From: AC-32 sp963728765
GTDB lineage: Bacteria > Actinomycetota > Thermoleophilia > Gaiellales > Gaiellaceae
DNA: 64,000 nt
NCBI GenBank assembly: GCA_963728765.1
Contig: CAVSKX010000004.1
Span: forward strand, 62,001-126,000
Direction: 5' to 3'
A program made the translations under genes and the position numbers. The notes under the pieces are model-generated. The model did not search any database and had not been told where the DNA came from. It was given only the letters and a program-made list of their open reading frames with translations. Within the stretch, counting starts at the first letter, position 1. Each line of letters opens with the position of its first letter. Of the stretch, positions 51,673-61,408 are shown in pieces.

Positions 51673-52863
51673 TGCTCTACCGGCCGGAGGCCTTCGAGCC
51701 GCTCACGGACGAGGCGTGGGCGGAGGACCGCGTCCGCGATGGGATCGCGGCCGTCGTGGCCGACGCGGACGCGCACTTCGACGCGCACGGGCTGTGGCCG
51801 GCGAACGAATGGGACGCCTGGAACTCGACGCCGCCGCTGAAGGATCTCTACTGCGGAGGCGGCGGCGTGGTGCTGGCGCTCGACATCCTGCGCAGGCGCG
51901 GGTTGGCGGAGACGGCGATCGACCTCGCGGCGGCCGCGCGCCGGACGCTCGAGCGCTGGCAGGCCCAGCCGGACCTCTCCGGCGGGGAGATCGAGCTGCC
52001 GTCTCCGAGCGCGTCGTCGCTGCTCTCCGGCGAGACGGGGCTGCTGCTGGTCGCGTGGCGCCTCGACCCGAGCCCCGAGCTCGCGGACAGGCTGCTCGAC
52101 CGCATCCGCGAGAACGTCGACAACGAGGCGGACGAGCTGATGTGGGGCTCGCCCGGGACGATGCTGGCCGCGCGGCTCATGCTCGGCTGGACCGGGGAGG
52201 AGCGGTGGGAGGAAACCTGGCGCGAGAGCGCGGTCGCGCTGCTCGATCGCCGGGACGCGGACGGCATCTGGACGCAGCGGCTGCACGGCTCGGAGTATCG
52301 GGGCCTCGGCCCAGTGCACGGCCTCGTCGGCAACGTGCACGCGCTCCTGCAGGCCGAGAACCGGCGCGAGCGGCTCGAGCGGGAGACGGCGGCGATCCTC
52401 GCCCGGGAGGCGATCGTCGAGGACGGCTTCGCCACGTGGCCCGCGGTGGCGGGAGGGTCACTCGTGCCCAAGGACGGCCAGATCCGGCTGCAGTGGTGCC
52501 ACGGCGCGCCGGGGATCGTGGGCACGGCCGCGCCGTACCTTGACGAGGAGCTGCTGCTCGCCGGCGCGGAGCTCATCTGGCGCGCGGGCGCGCACGGGGA
52601 GGAGAAGGGGCCTGGGATCTGCCACGGGACGGCCGGCAACGGCTTCGCGCTGCTGAAGGCGTTCGAGCGGACCGGCGACGAGCGCTGGCTGGAGCGGGCG
52701 CGCCGCTTTGTCGTCCACGCGCTCGGCCCAAGTCGAGCGGACGCGCGCCAAGGTCGGCCGAGGCCGCTACTCGCTCTTCACCGGCGACCTCGGCGTCGCG
52801 CTCTTCGCGTCCGCATGCGTTGACGGCGAGCCGTCCTTCCCGGTGCTGGACGGCTGGGGCTAA
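51672..52863 (+). CDS. LanC-like cyclase-fold protein, one frameshift near 52728
   Basis: About 396 residues after correction, GTG at 51672 overlapping the smc stop. The three LanC zinc/active-site motifs are present: VHGLVGN, QWCHGAPG and ICHGTAGNG, with a repeated helical barrel around them. After RFVVHAL the frame changes (extra base near 52728), and the continuation ERTRAKVGRGRYSLFTGDLG reaches the TAA at 52861. No lanthipeptide precursor or dehydratase gene is near, so it may be a LanCL-type enzyme such as a glutathione-adduct forming one. This is inference. Confidence 0.8.
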
Positions 52864-52867
52864 GCGC

Positions 52868-53423
52868 GTGCCGGAACCGGTGCCACGCTTGTCGTTGCCG
52901 CCCGAGGGGATTCGGGGCGGTGACCTGATTCTCCGCCTTCCGGTGCTCGACGACATCGATGCATTGCTGCCGGCGTTCGGCGATCCCGAGCTGCGCGAGG
53001 CGGGCAATCTGCCCGCCTTCGGGCGCGAGGAGCTTGCCGCCTCCCTGCGCGAGCTGCCGGCGCTCGCGGAGACCGGCCGGTTGCTGCCGCTCGCCGCGGT
53101 CGAGGTGGCAAGCGGGGAGGTGATCGGCGCGGGCATCCTCCACCATCTCGACGCAGAGCGGAGGATCATCGAGATCGGTTACTTCGTGTTCCCCGCGGCA
53201 CGCGGCCGCGGCATTGCCACGACGATCGCACGCCTACTGGCCGAGCACGCGTTCTCGCTCGGCATCGCGCGCGTCGCCGCCTATGTGAATGTCGGCAACG
53301 CCGCCTCCGAGCGCGTGCTCTCGCGAGCCGGCTTCACCCGCGAGGGCGTCGTCAGGTCGATGCCGAAGCCAGAACGGCCGGCGGATCGACAAGACGCTCT
53401 TCTCGCTCCTTCCGGGCGAATAG
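52868..53423 (+). CDS. GNAT family acetyltransferase, one frameshift near 53370
   Basis: About 184 residues from a GTG at 52868. LRLPVLDDIDALLPAFGDPE, EIGYFVFPAARGRGIATTIA (the acetyl-CoA loop) and RVAAYVNVGNAASERVLSRA are the RimJ/RimL-like pattern. Near MPKPE the frame shifts and NGRRIDKTLFSLLPGE restores a normal end at the TAG 53421. Likely N-acetylates a protein or small amine; target unknown. Confidence 0.8.
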
Positions 53424-53441
53424 CGCCGCTATCGTCCGCGC

Positions 53442-54392
53442 GTGCCGCGGAGCTGGTCGGAGCTGCTCGGAGAGGACGGCGCTGCGCCCGAGCCGGACGC
53501 GCAGGGCGGCGGCATGTTCGCCCGGCTCCGCGACTCGCTGGGCCGCAGCCGGCGCGCGCTGACCGAGCAGATCGCCGTCGAGTCGTTCGACCCGGCCGAC
53601 GTGAGCTCGTGGGAGCGGCTGGAGGAGGCGCTGATCGCCGCCGACGTGGGCGTGCCCGCGACCGCCGAGCTCGTGCAGCGGCTCGAGGCTCGGAACCCGG
53701 CCGACCTCGGCGAGGCGTTGCAGGAGGAGGTCGCGCGGCTGTTCGGCGAGCCCGCCCGCCTCGACCTCAAAGGCCGGCCGAGCGTCGTCCTCGTCGTCGG
53801 CGTGAACGGCACCGGCAAGACGACGACGATCGGCAAGCTCGCGCAGAAGCTCTCCGAGCACGGCCGCACCGTGCTGGTCGCGGCCGCGGATACCTTCCGC
53901 GCCGCGGCCGAGGAGCAGCTCGAGATCTGGGCCCAGCGCGCCAAGGCCGACTTCGTCGGCTCGGAGAAAGGCGGCGACCCCGCAGCGGTGGCCTTCGACG
54001 CGATCGCGGCGGCCGAGTCGCGTGGCCGCGACGTCGTGGTCGTCGACACGGCGGGACGGCTGCACACGCAGTCGAACCTGATGGACGAGCTCACGAAGGT
54101 GCGGCGCGTGATCGCGCAGCGGCTGGAGGGAGCCCCGCACGAGACGCTGCTGGTCGTCGACGCCACGACGGGTCAGAACGGCCTCCAGCAGGCACGGCTC
54201 TTCGGCCAGGCGGTGGACGTGAGCGGCATCGTGCTGACCAAGCTCGACGGCTCGGCCAAGGGCGGGATCGCGATCGCGATCGCCCACGAGCTCGGGCTGC
54301 CGGTGAAGCTGATCGGCATCGGCGAGGGCCTCGACGACCTGCGGCCCTTCGACCCGAAGGACTTCGCCCGAGCGCTCGTCGGCGAGGGCTAG
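53442..54392 (+). CDS. ftsY: Signal recognition particle receptor FtsY
   Basis: 316 residues from a GTG at 53442. The acidic A domain is almost absent (~25 residues). N domain LRDSLGRSRRALTEQI, G domain VVGVNGTGKTTTIGKLA, ADTFRAAAEEQLEIW, VVDTAGRLHTQSNLMDEL, VVDATTGQNGL, LTKLDGSAKGG and GEGLDDLRPFD. Docks SRP-ribosome complexes at the membrane. Confidence 0.96.
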   Translation: MPRSWSELLGEDGAAPEPDAQGGGMFARLRDSLGRSRRALTEQIAVESFDPADVSSWERLEEALIAADVGVPATAELVQRLEARNPADLGEALQEEVARLFGEPARLDLKGRPSVVLVVGVNGTGKTTTIGKLAQKLSEHGRTVLVAAADTFRAAAEEQLEIWAQRAKADFVGSEKGGDPAAVAFDAIAAAESRGRDVVVVDTAGRLHTQSNLMDELTKVRRVIAQRLEGAPHETLLVVDATTGQNGLQQARLFGQAVDVSGIVLTKLDGSAKGGIAIAIAHELGLPVKLIGIGEGLDDLRPFDPKDFARALVGEG

Positions 54393-54394
54393 CC

Positions 54395-55045
54395 GTGGCT
54401 CAGCGCATCGGGATCGTGTTCGACAACGACGGGCTGCTGCTCGACACCGAGCCATGCTGGACCCGCGCCGAGGCCGCGGTTTTCGAGCGCCACGGCCGCG
54501 AGTTCGACCTCGACGCAAAGCGTGCCCTCGTCGGCACGGCGCCCGAGACCGCGGCGCGCGTCCTCGAGCGGCTACTCGAGCTTCCCGGGCGAGGTGAGGA
54601 GCTCGCCGCTGAGCTGTACGCGCTCGCCCTCGAGGAGATCGCGGCCGGCGCCGAGCCCAGGCCGGGTGCGGTGGAGCTGCTCGGCGCGCTCGACGGGCGC
54701 TGGCCGGTCGCCGTCGCTTCCAACTCGCCGAGAAGCCATCTGCTGGCCGGCCTGACCCGCACCGGCCTCACCGACCGCTTCGAAGCCGTGATCGGCGTCG
54801 AGGACGTCGCGGAACCGAAGCCCGCGCCCGACCTCTACCTGCGGGCGTGCGAGCTCCTCGGCGCAGCCCCCGCGGGCTCGCTGGCCCTCGAAGACTCGCC
54901 CCCGGGGGTCGCGGCTGCGCGGGCGGCCGGCCTCTACGTGGTGGGCGTGCCGTCGGTCGCCGGCGTCGAGCTGGAGGCCGACGCCGTCTTCGAGTCGCTC
55001 GCCGAGCCAGGCGTGCTGACGACGATCGTCGGGCAGCTCGACTGA
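54395..55045 (+). CDS. HAD-superfamily sugar-phosphatase-like hydrolase
   Basis: 216 residues from a GTG at 54395, two bases after ftsY. IGIVFDNDGLLLDTEPCW holds the nucleophile Asp pair, VAVASNSPRSHL motif II, VAEPKPAPDLYLRA motif III Lys, ALEDSPPGVAAARAAG motif IV. The cap domain is of the beta-phosphoglucomutase/phosphatase subtype. Substrate unknown. Confidence 0.88.
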   Translation: MAQRIGIVFDNDGLLLDTEPCWTRAEAAVFERHGREFDLDAKRALVGTAPETAARVLERLLELPGRGEELAAELYALALEEIAAGAEPRPGAVELLGALDGRWPVAVASNSPRSHLLAGLTRTGLTDRFEAVIGVEDVAEPKPAPDLYLRACELLGAAPAGSLALEDSPPGVAAARAAGLYVVGVPSVAGVELEADAVFESLAEPGVLTTIVGQLD

Positions 55046-55048
55046 CGC

Positions 55049-55084
55049 GACCCCGCCCGCCGCCACGGAGCGGCGAGCGGGGTC
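55049..55084. terminator. Bidirectional hairpin between convergent HAD and mutarotase genes
   Basis: GACCCCGC (55049-55056) pairs with GCGGGGTC (55077-55084) and CGCCGC with GCGGCG inside, separated by a C/A mismatch and a 6-base loop. It sits just after the HAD stop and 10 bases from the mutarotase stop. Confidence 0.7.
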
Positions 55085-55094
55085 ACGCGGTTGA

Positions 55095-56381
55095 TCAGTG
55101 GTGGTGATGGAACGTCGACAGGCGGAAGATCGTGGTCGACGTGAACACCTGACCGGGCCGGAGCACGGTCGACGGGAAGCTCGGCTGGTTCGGCGAGTCC
55201 GGGTAGTGCTGCGTCTCGAGCGCGAACCCGTCGCCCTGCCGGTAGAAGTTCCCGCTCGTCCCGACCAGAGTCCCGTCGAGGAAGTTCCCCGAGTAGAACT
55301 GGACGCCGGGCTCGGTCGTGTCGATCTCGAGCTTGCGCCCGCTCGCCGGGTCGAAGACCTTGGCGGCGGGAACGAGCGCCGTCGAGTTCGGCCGGTTGAG
55401 CACGAAGTTGTGGTCGTAGCCGCGGCCGAACACGATCTGCTGGTTGCTCGCGTCACGGATGCGGGCGCCGATCGCCGTCGGCCTCGTGAAGTCGAACGGT
55501 GTTCCGGCCACCGGGTCGATCGCGCCCGTCGGGATCAGGGTCGAGTCCACGGGCGTGTAGTGGTCGGCGTTCAGCCAGAGCACGTGGTCGTAGATCGCGC
55601 TCGTGCCCTCGCCGGAGAGGTTCCAGTAGCTGTGGTTGGTGAGGTTGAGCACCGTCGCCGCGTCCGTCGTGGCGTGGTAGTCGATCCGCAGGTTGTTGTG
55701 GGTGTCGAGCGTGTAGACGACCGTGACGTCGAGGTTGCCCGGATAGCCCGTGCAACCGGGCGTGCGCGAGGGGACGCAGCCCTCACCCTCCTTGCTGAGG
55801 CGATGCAGCGTCAGGCTCACCGACTTCCTGCTCTGGGACGGCGTGGCGTCCCACACCTGCTTGTCGAACCCGAGGTAGCCGCCGTGCAGGCTGTTCGGGT
55901 CGTTGTTGATGTCGAGCGTGTACGTGTTGCCGTCCAGCGAGAACGTGCCCTTCGCGATCCGGTTGCCGTAGCGGCCGATGATGGCGCCGAAGTACGGCGA
56001 GTTGGGCGTGGGAGCGTCTGGGTTCGTCGGGTAGCCCTGCTGGAAACCGTCCGTGTAGCCCGCGAGGTCCTTGAACCCGAGAACGACGTTCGCCGAGTTG
56101 CCATGGCGATCCGGCACCCACAGCTCCTGGACTATGCCGCCGTAGGTGAGGATCTTGACCACCATCCCCTTGCCGTTATCGAGGGTGTAGCGGTCGACGG
56201 CGATTCCGCCCGGCGCCGTGCCGAACGGCTCGCTGGTGATGCTGGGCTTGCCGTGGTGGCCATGATGGCCATGGTGCTTGCCCTTCCCTCCCGACGCGAC
56301 CGCGCCGGTGAGGCCAACCACCGCGAACACGAGCGCGACCAGCACGCCGCCGATCGCGATGCTGCGAAGCGGTCTAGCCAT
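55095..56381 (-). CDS. galM: Secreted aldose 1-epimerase (galactose mutarotase)
   Basis: 428 residues from the ATG at 56381 (GAAGGAGGAG upstream). A signal peptide (SIAIGGVLVALVFAVVGLTG) is followed by a His-rich run (KGKHHGHHGHHGK). The catalytic domain shows GRYGNRIAKGTF, LHGGYLGFDKQVWD, LTNHSYWNLSG and GVQFYSGNFLDG (catalytic Glu just before). The protein ends FHHHH. The His-rich ends may bind metal. Acts outside the membrane on free sugars. Confidence 0.9.
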   Translation of the reverse strand: MARPLRSIAIGGVLVALVFAVVGLTGAVASGGKGKHHGHHGHHGKPSITSEPFGTAPGGIAVDRYTLDNGKGMVVKILTYGGIVQELWVPDRHGNSANVVLGFKDLAGYTDGFQQGYPTNPDAPTPNSPYFGAIIGRYGNRIAKGTFSLDGNTYTLDINNDPNSLHGGYLGFDKQVWDATPSQSRKSVSLTLHRLSKEGEGCVPSRTPGCTGYPGNLDVTVVYTLDTHNNLRIDYHATTDAATVLNLTNHSYWNLSGEGTSAIYDHVLWLNADHYTPVDSTLIPTGAIDPVAGTPFDFTRPTAIGARIRDASNQQIVFGRGYDHNFVLNRPNSTALVPAAKVFDPASGRKLEIDTTEPGVQFYSGNFLDGTLVGTSGNFYRQGDGFALETQHYPDSPNQPSFPSTVLRPGQVFTSTTIFRLSTFHHHH

Positions 56382-56475
56382 TTCTGCTCCTCCTTCAGTC
56401 CGCTGACAACGACTGCCGCAGGAAGCAGGTGAGAGAGAGCCTGTCCGTCAGCTCCCTCTCGTGCCCCAGGTCCGC

Positions 56476-58171
56476 CTACCCGAACGCGTCACTTTCAATC
56501 ACCGCCCGCTGAAGGGCGCGAAGGCGCTTCATCGCGTCGACTCCGCCTCGCCCGAAAAGATCGTGGAGGCGCACGTACTCGGCGTAGAGCTCGTCGTAGA
56601 CCGACCTGTTGGCGGGGTTCGGGACGTACCGCTCGTCTCCGAGCCGGGCCATCTGGCTCGAGGCGTCCTCGATCGAGTCGAAGCCTCCGAGCTCCGCGCC
56701 GGCCGCGACCGCCCCGAACATCGCCGACCCGAGCGCCGGGGTCTGCTTCGACGCGGCGACGGCGTACTCGCGGCCGGTGACGTCGGCGAAGATCTGCATC
56801 AGCAGCCGGTTCTTCTCGGGCAGCCCGCCGCACGCGACCATCCCGTTCACCGCCACGCCGGCCTCCAGGAAGGCATCGACGATCACCCTCGTCCCGAAGG
56901 CCGTCGCCTCGAGCAGCGCGCGGTAGGTCTCCGGTGCCTTCGTCGCGAGCGAGAGGCCGACCAGGAGCCCGCTCAGCTCGGCGTCGACCAGGATCGAACG
57001 GTTGCCGTTCCACCAGTCGAGGGCCAGCAGCCCGCTCTCCCCGGGACGCAGCTTTGCCGCCTCCGCCTCGAGGAGGGCGTGGACGTCGGTGCCCTGCCGG
57101 GCCGCCGCCTCGTGGTACTCGGGAGGCACGGCGTCGTGGGCGAACCAGGCGAAGATGTCGCCGACGGCGGTCTGGCCCGCCTCGAAGCCGAACAGGCCGG
57201 GCACCACCCCGTCCTCGACGACGCCGCACATCCCTTCCACGAGGGCGGGCTCGTCGCCCAGGAGGATGTGGCAGATGCTCGTGCCCATGATCAGCACCAT
57301 CGTCCCGGGCTCCGTCACCGTCGCCGCGGGCGCGGCGACGTGGGCGTCCACGTTCGCGACGGCCACCGCCGTTCCCGGGCGCAGGCCCGTCCAGGCGGCG
57401 GCCTGCTCGCTCAGCCCCCCGGCCCGGTTTCCGAGCGGCGAGATCGTCCGGGACATCTTCTCGTCGACGACGTGCTCGAACCTCGGGTCGAGGGCGGCGA
57501 AGTAGGCATCGCCCGGAAACCCGTCGCGCTTCGACCAGATTGCCTTGTAGCCGGCGGTGCAGCTGTTGCGCGTCTCGGTGCCGGTGAGCTGCCAGACGAT
57601 CCAGTCGGCTGCCTCGATCAGCCGGTCCGCGCGGGCGTAGAGCTCGGGCGCCTCGTTCAGGATCTGGAGCGCCTTCGGCGAAGAACCACTCGGACGAGAT
57701 CTTCCCGCCGTAGCGCGGCAGCCAGGCCTCGCCCCGCTCGGCGGCGACCTCGTTGATGCGGTCCGCCTCGGGCTGGGCCGCGTGGTGCTTCCACAGCTTC
57801 ACCCACGCGTGCGGGTTGCCCCGCAGCTCCTCGAGCACGCACAGCGGCGTGCCGTCCGCCAGCGTCGGGAGCATCGTGCAGGCCGTGAAGTCGATCCCGA
57901 TCCCGATCACCTCGGCCGGGTCGACGCCCGTCTCGGCGAGCAGCGCGGGAACCGCCTCCTGGAGCGTGCGGACGTAGTCCTCCGGGTCCTGGAGCGCCCA
58001 GTCGGGCTCGAGCTCGACGCCGTCGTGCGGCGCAGGCAGCCGCTCGTCGATCACGCCGTGCCGGTACGGGTAGACGGCCGTGCCGAGCTCCCGCCCTTCG
58101 GCGCAGTCGACCAGGACGGCCCGGCCGGACTCGGTGCCGAAGTCGATCCCGAGCGCGTAGCGTCCGCTCAC
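56476..58171 (-). CDS. araB: L-ribulokinase, one frameshift near 57674, fused in frame to the preceding dehydrogenase
   Basis: About 565 residues when one extra base near 57674 is removed. Starts at GTG 58171 (VSGRYALGIDFGTESGRAVL), FGGY family; then GIGIDFTACTMLPTLADGTP, YGGKISSEWFF, after the shift KALQILNEAPELY, and MVACGGLPEKNRLLMQIFAD and KQTPALGSAMFGAV near the end. Phosphorylates L-ribulose. No stop separates it from the upstream dehydrogenase frame. Confidence 0.88.
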
Positions 58172-59146
58172 GGCCGCCTCCGCCCGCTGGGGCTCGACGA
58201 CGACCTTCAGGCCGCGTCGCTCCACCAGCTCGTCGAAGGCCTCGCGCCACTCCGACAGCGCGTAGCGGCCGCTCACGAGCCCGCCGAGCTCGACCTCGCC
58301 GGCCTCCACGAGCCGGATCGCCCGCGGGAGATCGGTGGGCTTCATGCGCCGGCAGAGCGCCAGGGTCAGGCCCTTTCGCCGCGCGGTCGAGGCGGTGAAG
58401 CTCGTCCGGTCGCCCTCGGGGATGCCGACGAGGACGACGCGGCCTCCGGGCCGGACGGCGGCCATGGCATCCGCAAGCGCCGCGTCCTCGCCCGCGGCTT
58501 CGAACGCCACGTCGACCCCTCGGTCGTCGAGCGTCGCACCCAGGGACGCGGCTGCGTCGGCCCGGTGAGCGAGCGGGTCGCTCGCCACGACCGTCTCCAC
58601 CCCGGCGGCCCTCAGGGCCTGGACGAGCAGCAGCCCGAGCGGCCCGCAGCCGAACACACCTGCGGTCGACCCGGGTCGCGCCTTCGCGAGGTCGAGGGCG
58701 TGCAGCGCCACGCCGAGCGGCTCGAGCAGCGACCCCTCCGTGTCCGAGAGGCCCCCCGGGAGGGTGTAGGCGAGCCGTTCGGGCCAGACGAGGCTCGTGC
58801 GCAGGGCGCCGTCTGTCGAGCCGTGCCCGGCGAACCGAAGGTCGGGGCAGAGGTGCGGATTCCCGCCCAGGCAGACGCTGCAACGGCCGCACGGCACGGC
58901 GGGGTCGAGCGCCACGCGCTCGCCCGAGCGGGAGCCGGACTCGATCGTCCCCACGAATTCGTGCCCGAGGACAAGGGGGCGGTCGAGGACGGCGTCGCCG
59001 ATCCCCCCTTCGAGGAACCAGTGCCGGTCCGACCCGCACAGGCCGACGGCGGTCACGCGCACGAGAACCTCGCCGTCGCGCGGCTCCGGCGCCGGCTCGT
59101 CGTGGAGCCTGAGATCGCCTGTGCCGTGGAGGCGAAGGGCCTTCAC
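58172..59146 (-). CDS. Zinc-dependent medium-chain dehydrogenase
   Basis: About 325 residues from a GTG at 59146 that overlaps the araD stop (GTGA). GLCGSDRHW and VLGHEFVGTIESG give the catalytic zinc site, CGRCSVCLGGNPHLC the structural zinc site, and AGVFGCGPLGLLLVQAL the NAD(P) fold. Normal MDR proteins end after a KVVVEP-like strand; here the frame runs on into araB without a stop. Its place between araD and araB suggests a pentitol or sugar substrate (L-arabinitol type), unproven. Confidence 0.8.
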
Positions 59147-59847
59147 GGGCGCTGGCCGTAGTACGCGCCGGGCCCGTGCTTGCGCAGGAAGTGCCGGTCG
59201 AGCAGCTCGGGCTGGATCGGCGCGGCGCCGGGCTGCAGCGTCTCGGTCCGGAGCGCGCTCTCGGCGACGACCTCGAGGGCGATCGCGTTCTCAACCGCCG
59301 TCTCGGCGTCCGGTCCCCACGCGAACGGCCCGTGGGAGGCGACGAGCACCGCCGGCCGCTCGAGCGCGCCGAGCGCGAAACCGGTCACCGTCTCGACGAT
59401 CACATCGCCGGTGCAGCGCTCGTAGTCACCGCCGATCTCCTCGCGGGTGAGCTCGCGGGTCACGGGCACAGGCCCGTGGAAGTGGTCGGCGTGCGTCGTG
59501 CCGAAGCACGGGATCTCCCGGCGGGCCTGGGCCCACGCCGTCGCGAACGGGGAATGCGTGTGGACGATCCCGCCGATCTCCTCGAAGGCGCTGTAGAGCA
59601 CGAGGTGTGTCGGCGTGTCCGAGGAGGGCCGCGCGGATCCCTCGCACACCTCGCCGCTCTCGAGGTCGATGACGACCATCGAGTCCGGCCCGAGCTCGGT
59701 GTACGGAACGCCGCTCGGCTTGATCGCCATCACCCCGGCCGCGCGGTCGACGGCGCTCGCGTTGCCGAAGGTGAGGACGACCAGGCCGGCCTCCACGATC
59801 TGCCGGTTCGCCTCGAAGACCCGCTCGCGCAGCTCGTCGAGCCCCAT
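59143..59847 (-). CDS. araD: L-ribulose-5-phosphate 4-epimerase
   Basis: 234 residues. LTFGNASAVDR, IKPSGVPYTEL, GIVHTHSPFATAWAQ, GTTHADHFHGPVP and LVASHGPFAWG supply phosphate-binding and the zinc His residues. Forms xylulose 5-phosphate from L-ribulose 5-phosphate. Overlaps araA by 3 bases and the dehydrogenase by 4. Confidence 0.95.
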   Translation of the reverse strand: MGLDELRERVFEANRQIVEAGLVVLTFGNASAVDRAAGVMAIKPSGVPYTELGPDSMVVIDLESGEVCEGSARPSSDTPTHLVLYSAFEEIGGIVHTHSPFATAWAQARREIPCFGTTHADHFHGPVPVTRELTREEIGGDYERCTGDVIVETVTGFALGALERPAVLVASHGPFAWGPDAETAVENAIALEVVAESALRTETLQPGAAPIQPELLDRHFLRKHGPGAYYGQRP

Positions 59848-61361
59848 CAGCCGCCCCGAGCGGTCTGGAAGTACGCCTGGTTCCAGCGGACTTCCTTGGC
59901 GAAGTCGGCCATGCGCGTCTCCGCATCGATCACGAGCAGCTCGATGCCTGCGATCTCGGCGAGGTCCACGAACGCCTCGCGTCCGATCGCGCGGCAGAAC
60001 GCCGTGTGGTGAGGTCCGCCTGCGACGAGCCAGGCCTCCGCGGCGGTCGCCAGGTCGGGCCGCGGCTCCCAGAGCGCCCGCGCCACCGGCAGCCGGGGGA
60101 GATCCTCACCCGGCTCGACCACGTCCACTTCGTTCAGGACGAGGCGGAACCGGTCGCCGAGGTCGAGCAGGCCCACGACGACCGCCGGCCCGGGGCCGGC
60201 GGTGAAGACCAGGCGCACCGGATCCGCCTTCTTGCCGATCGACAGCGGGTGGATCTCGCACCGCGGCTTCCCGCCCGCGATCGACGGGCAGACCTCGAGC
60301 ATGTGGGCGCCGAGCACCTTCGGCCCCTCGGGAGCCAGGTGGTAGGTGTAGTCCTCCATGAACGAGGTGCCGCCCTCGAGGCCGGTGCTCATCACCTTGG
60401 CGACGCGGACGAGGGCAGCGGTCTTCCAGTCGCCCTCGGCGCCGAAGCCGTAGCCGTCCGCCAGCAGGCGCTGCACCGCGATCCCCGGAAGCTGGGGAAG
60501 CTCGCCGAGGTCCTCGAACGTGTCCGTGAAGGCCATGAAGCCGCCGGCCTCCAGGAACGAGCGCAGGCCCGCCTCGATCCGGGCGGCATCGCGCAGGGAC
60601 TCGTGCCGCTCGCCGTCCGCCCGCAGCTCCGGCACGACGTCGTACTCCTCCGCGTACGCGTCCACGAGCTTCTGCACGGCCGCGTCGGGAACGGCCAGCA
60701 CGGCCTCGACGAGCTCACCGACGCCATAGCCGTTCACCGAGATGCCGAGCCGGAGCTGCGCCTCGACCTTGTCGCCCTCGGTGACGGCGACCCGGCGCAT
60801 GTTGTCGCCGAAGCGCGCCACCTCGAGACTCCGGGCCTCGTTCCAGCCGCACGCAGTGCGCGTCCAGGTGCCGATCCGCGCGACGACCCCGGGATCGCTC
60901 CAGTGACCAACGACCGTCTTGCGCCTCAGGCCCATTCGCGTCGCCATGAACCCGAACTCGCGATCGCCGTGGGCGGACTGGTTCAGGTTCATGAAGTCCA
61001 TGTCGATCTCGGACCAGGGGAGGTCGCGGTTGAACTGCGTGTGCAGGTGCAGGAGCGGCTTCTGCAGCGAGCCCAGTCCGCCGATCCACATCTTCGCGGG
61101 CGAGAACGTGTGCATCCACGCGACCACGCCGACGCAGCTCTCGGCCGCATTCGCCTCGAGGCAGACCTGCCGGATCGACTCTGGGCTCTTCACGACGGGC
61201 CTGTGCACCACCCGGACCGGCATCGTCGCGTCGGCATCGAGCGAGCCGGCGATCTCGCGCGCATGGTCGTCCACCTGGCGGAGCGCCTCGTCTCCATAGA
61301 GATCCTGGCTCCCGGTCAGGAACCAGACCTCGTGCGCCCCGAGCGCTTTCCCGGTCGCCAT
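59847..61361 (-). CDS. araA: L-arabinose isomerase
   Basis: 504 residues. EVWFLTGSQDLYGDEAL, WMHTFSPAKMWIGGL, LHLHTQFNRDLPW, GYGFGAEGDWKTAAL, EDYTYHLAPEGPKVLGAHML and AGGPHHTAF contain the metal-binding Glu and His residues. Converts L-arabinose to L-ribulose. First gene of the ara operon; only 47 bases separate its start from the divergent aldo/keto reductase. Confidence 0.97.
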   Translation of the reverse strand: MATGKALGAHEVWFLTGSQDLYGDEALRQVDDHAREIAGSLDADATMPVRVVHRPVVKSPESIRQVCLEANAAESCVGVVAWMHTFSPAKMWIGGLGSLQKPLLHLHTQFNRDLPWSEIDMDFMNLNQSAHGDREFGFMATRMGLRRKTVVGHWSDPGVVARIGTWTRTACGWNEARSLEVARFGDNMRRVAVTEGDKVEAQLRLGISVNGYGVGELVEAVLAVPDAAVQKLVDAYAEEYDVVPELRADGERHESLRDAARIEAGLRSFLEAGGFMAFTDTFEDLGELPQLPGIAVQRLLADGYGFGAEGDWKTAALVRVAKVMSTGLEGGTSFMEDYTYHLAPEGPKVLGAHMLEVCPSIAGGKPRCEIHPLSIGKKADPVRLVFTAGPGPAVVVGLLDLGDRFRLVLNEVDVVEPGEDLPRLPVARALWEPRPDLATAAEAWLVAGGPHHTAFCRAIGREAFVDLAEIAGIELLVIDAETRMADFAKEVRWNQAYFQTARGG

Positions 61362-61408
61362 CGAGCGTGATCCTGACAGAGGCCGCCCGCGGGTGATTGG
61401 ATTCGTGC

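Noticed and set aside
58171..58290. VSGRYAL occurring twice near the dehydrogenase-araB junction, suggesting duplication
   Set aside because: The two occurrences are followed by unrelated sequence and belong to two different folds; chance similarity.
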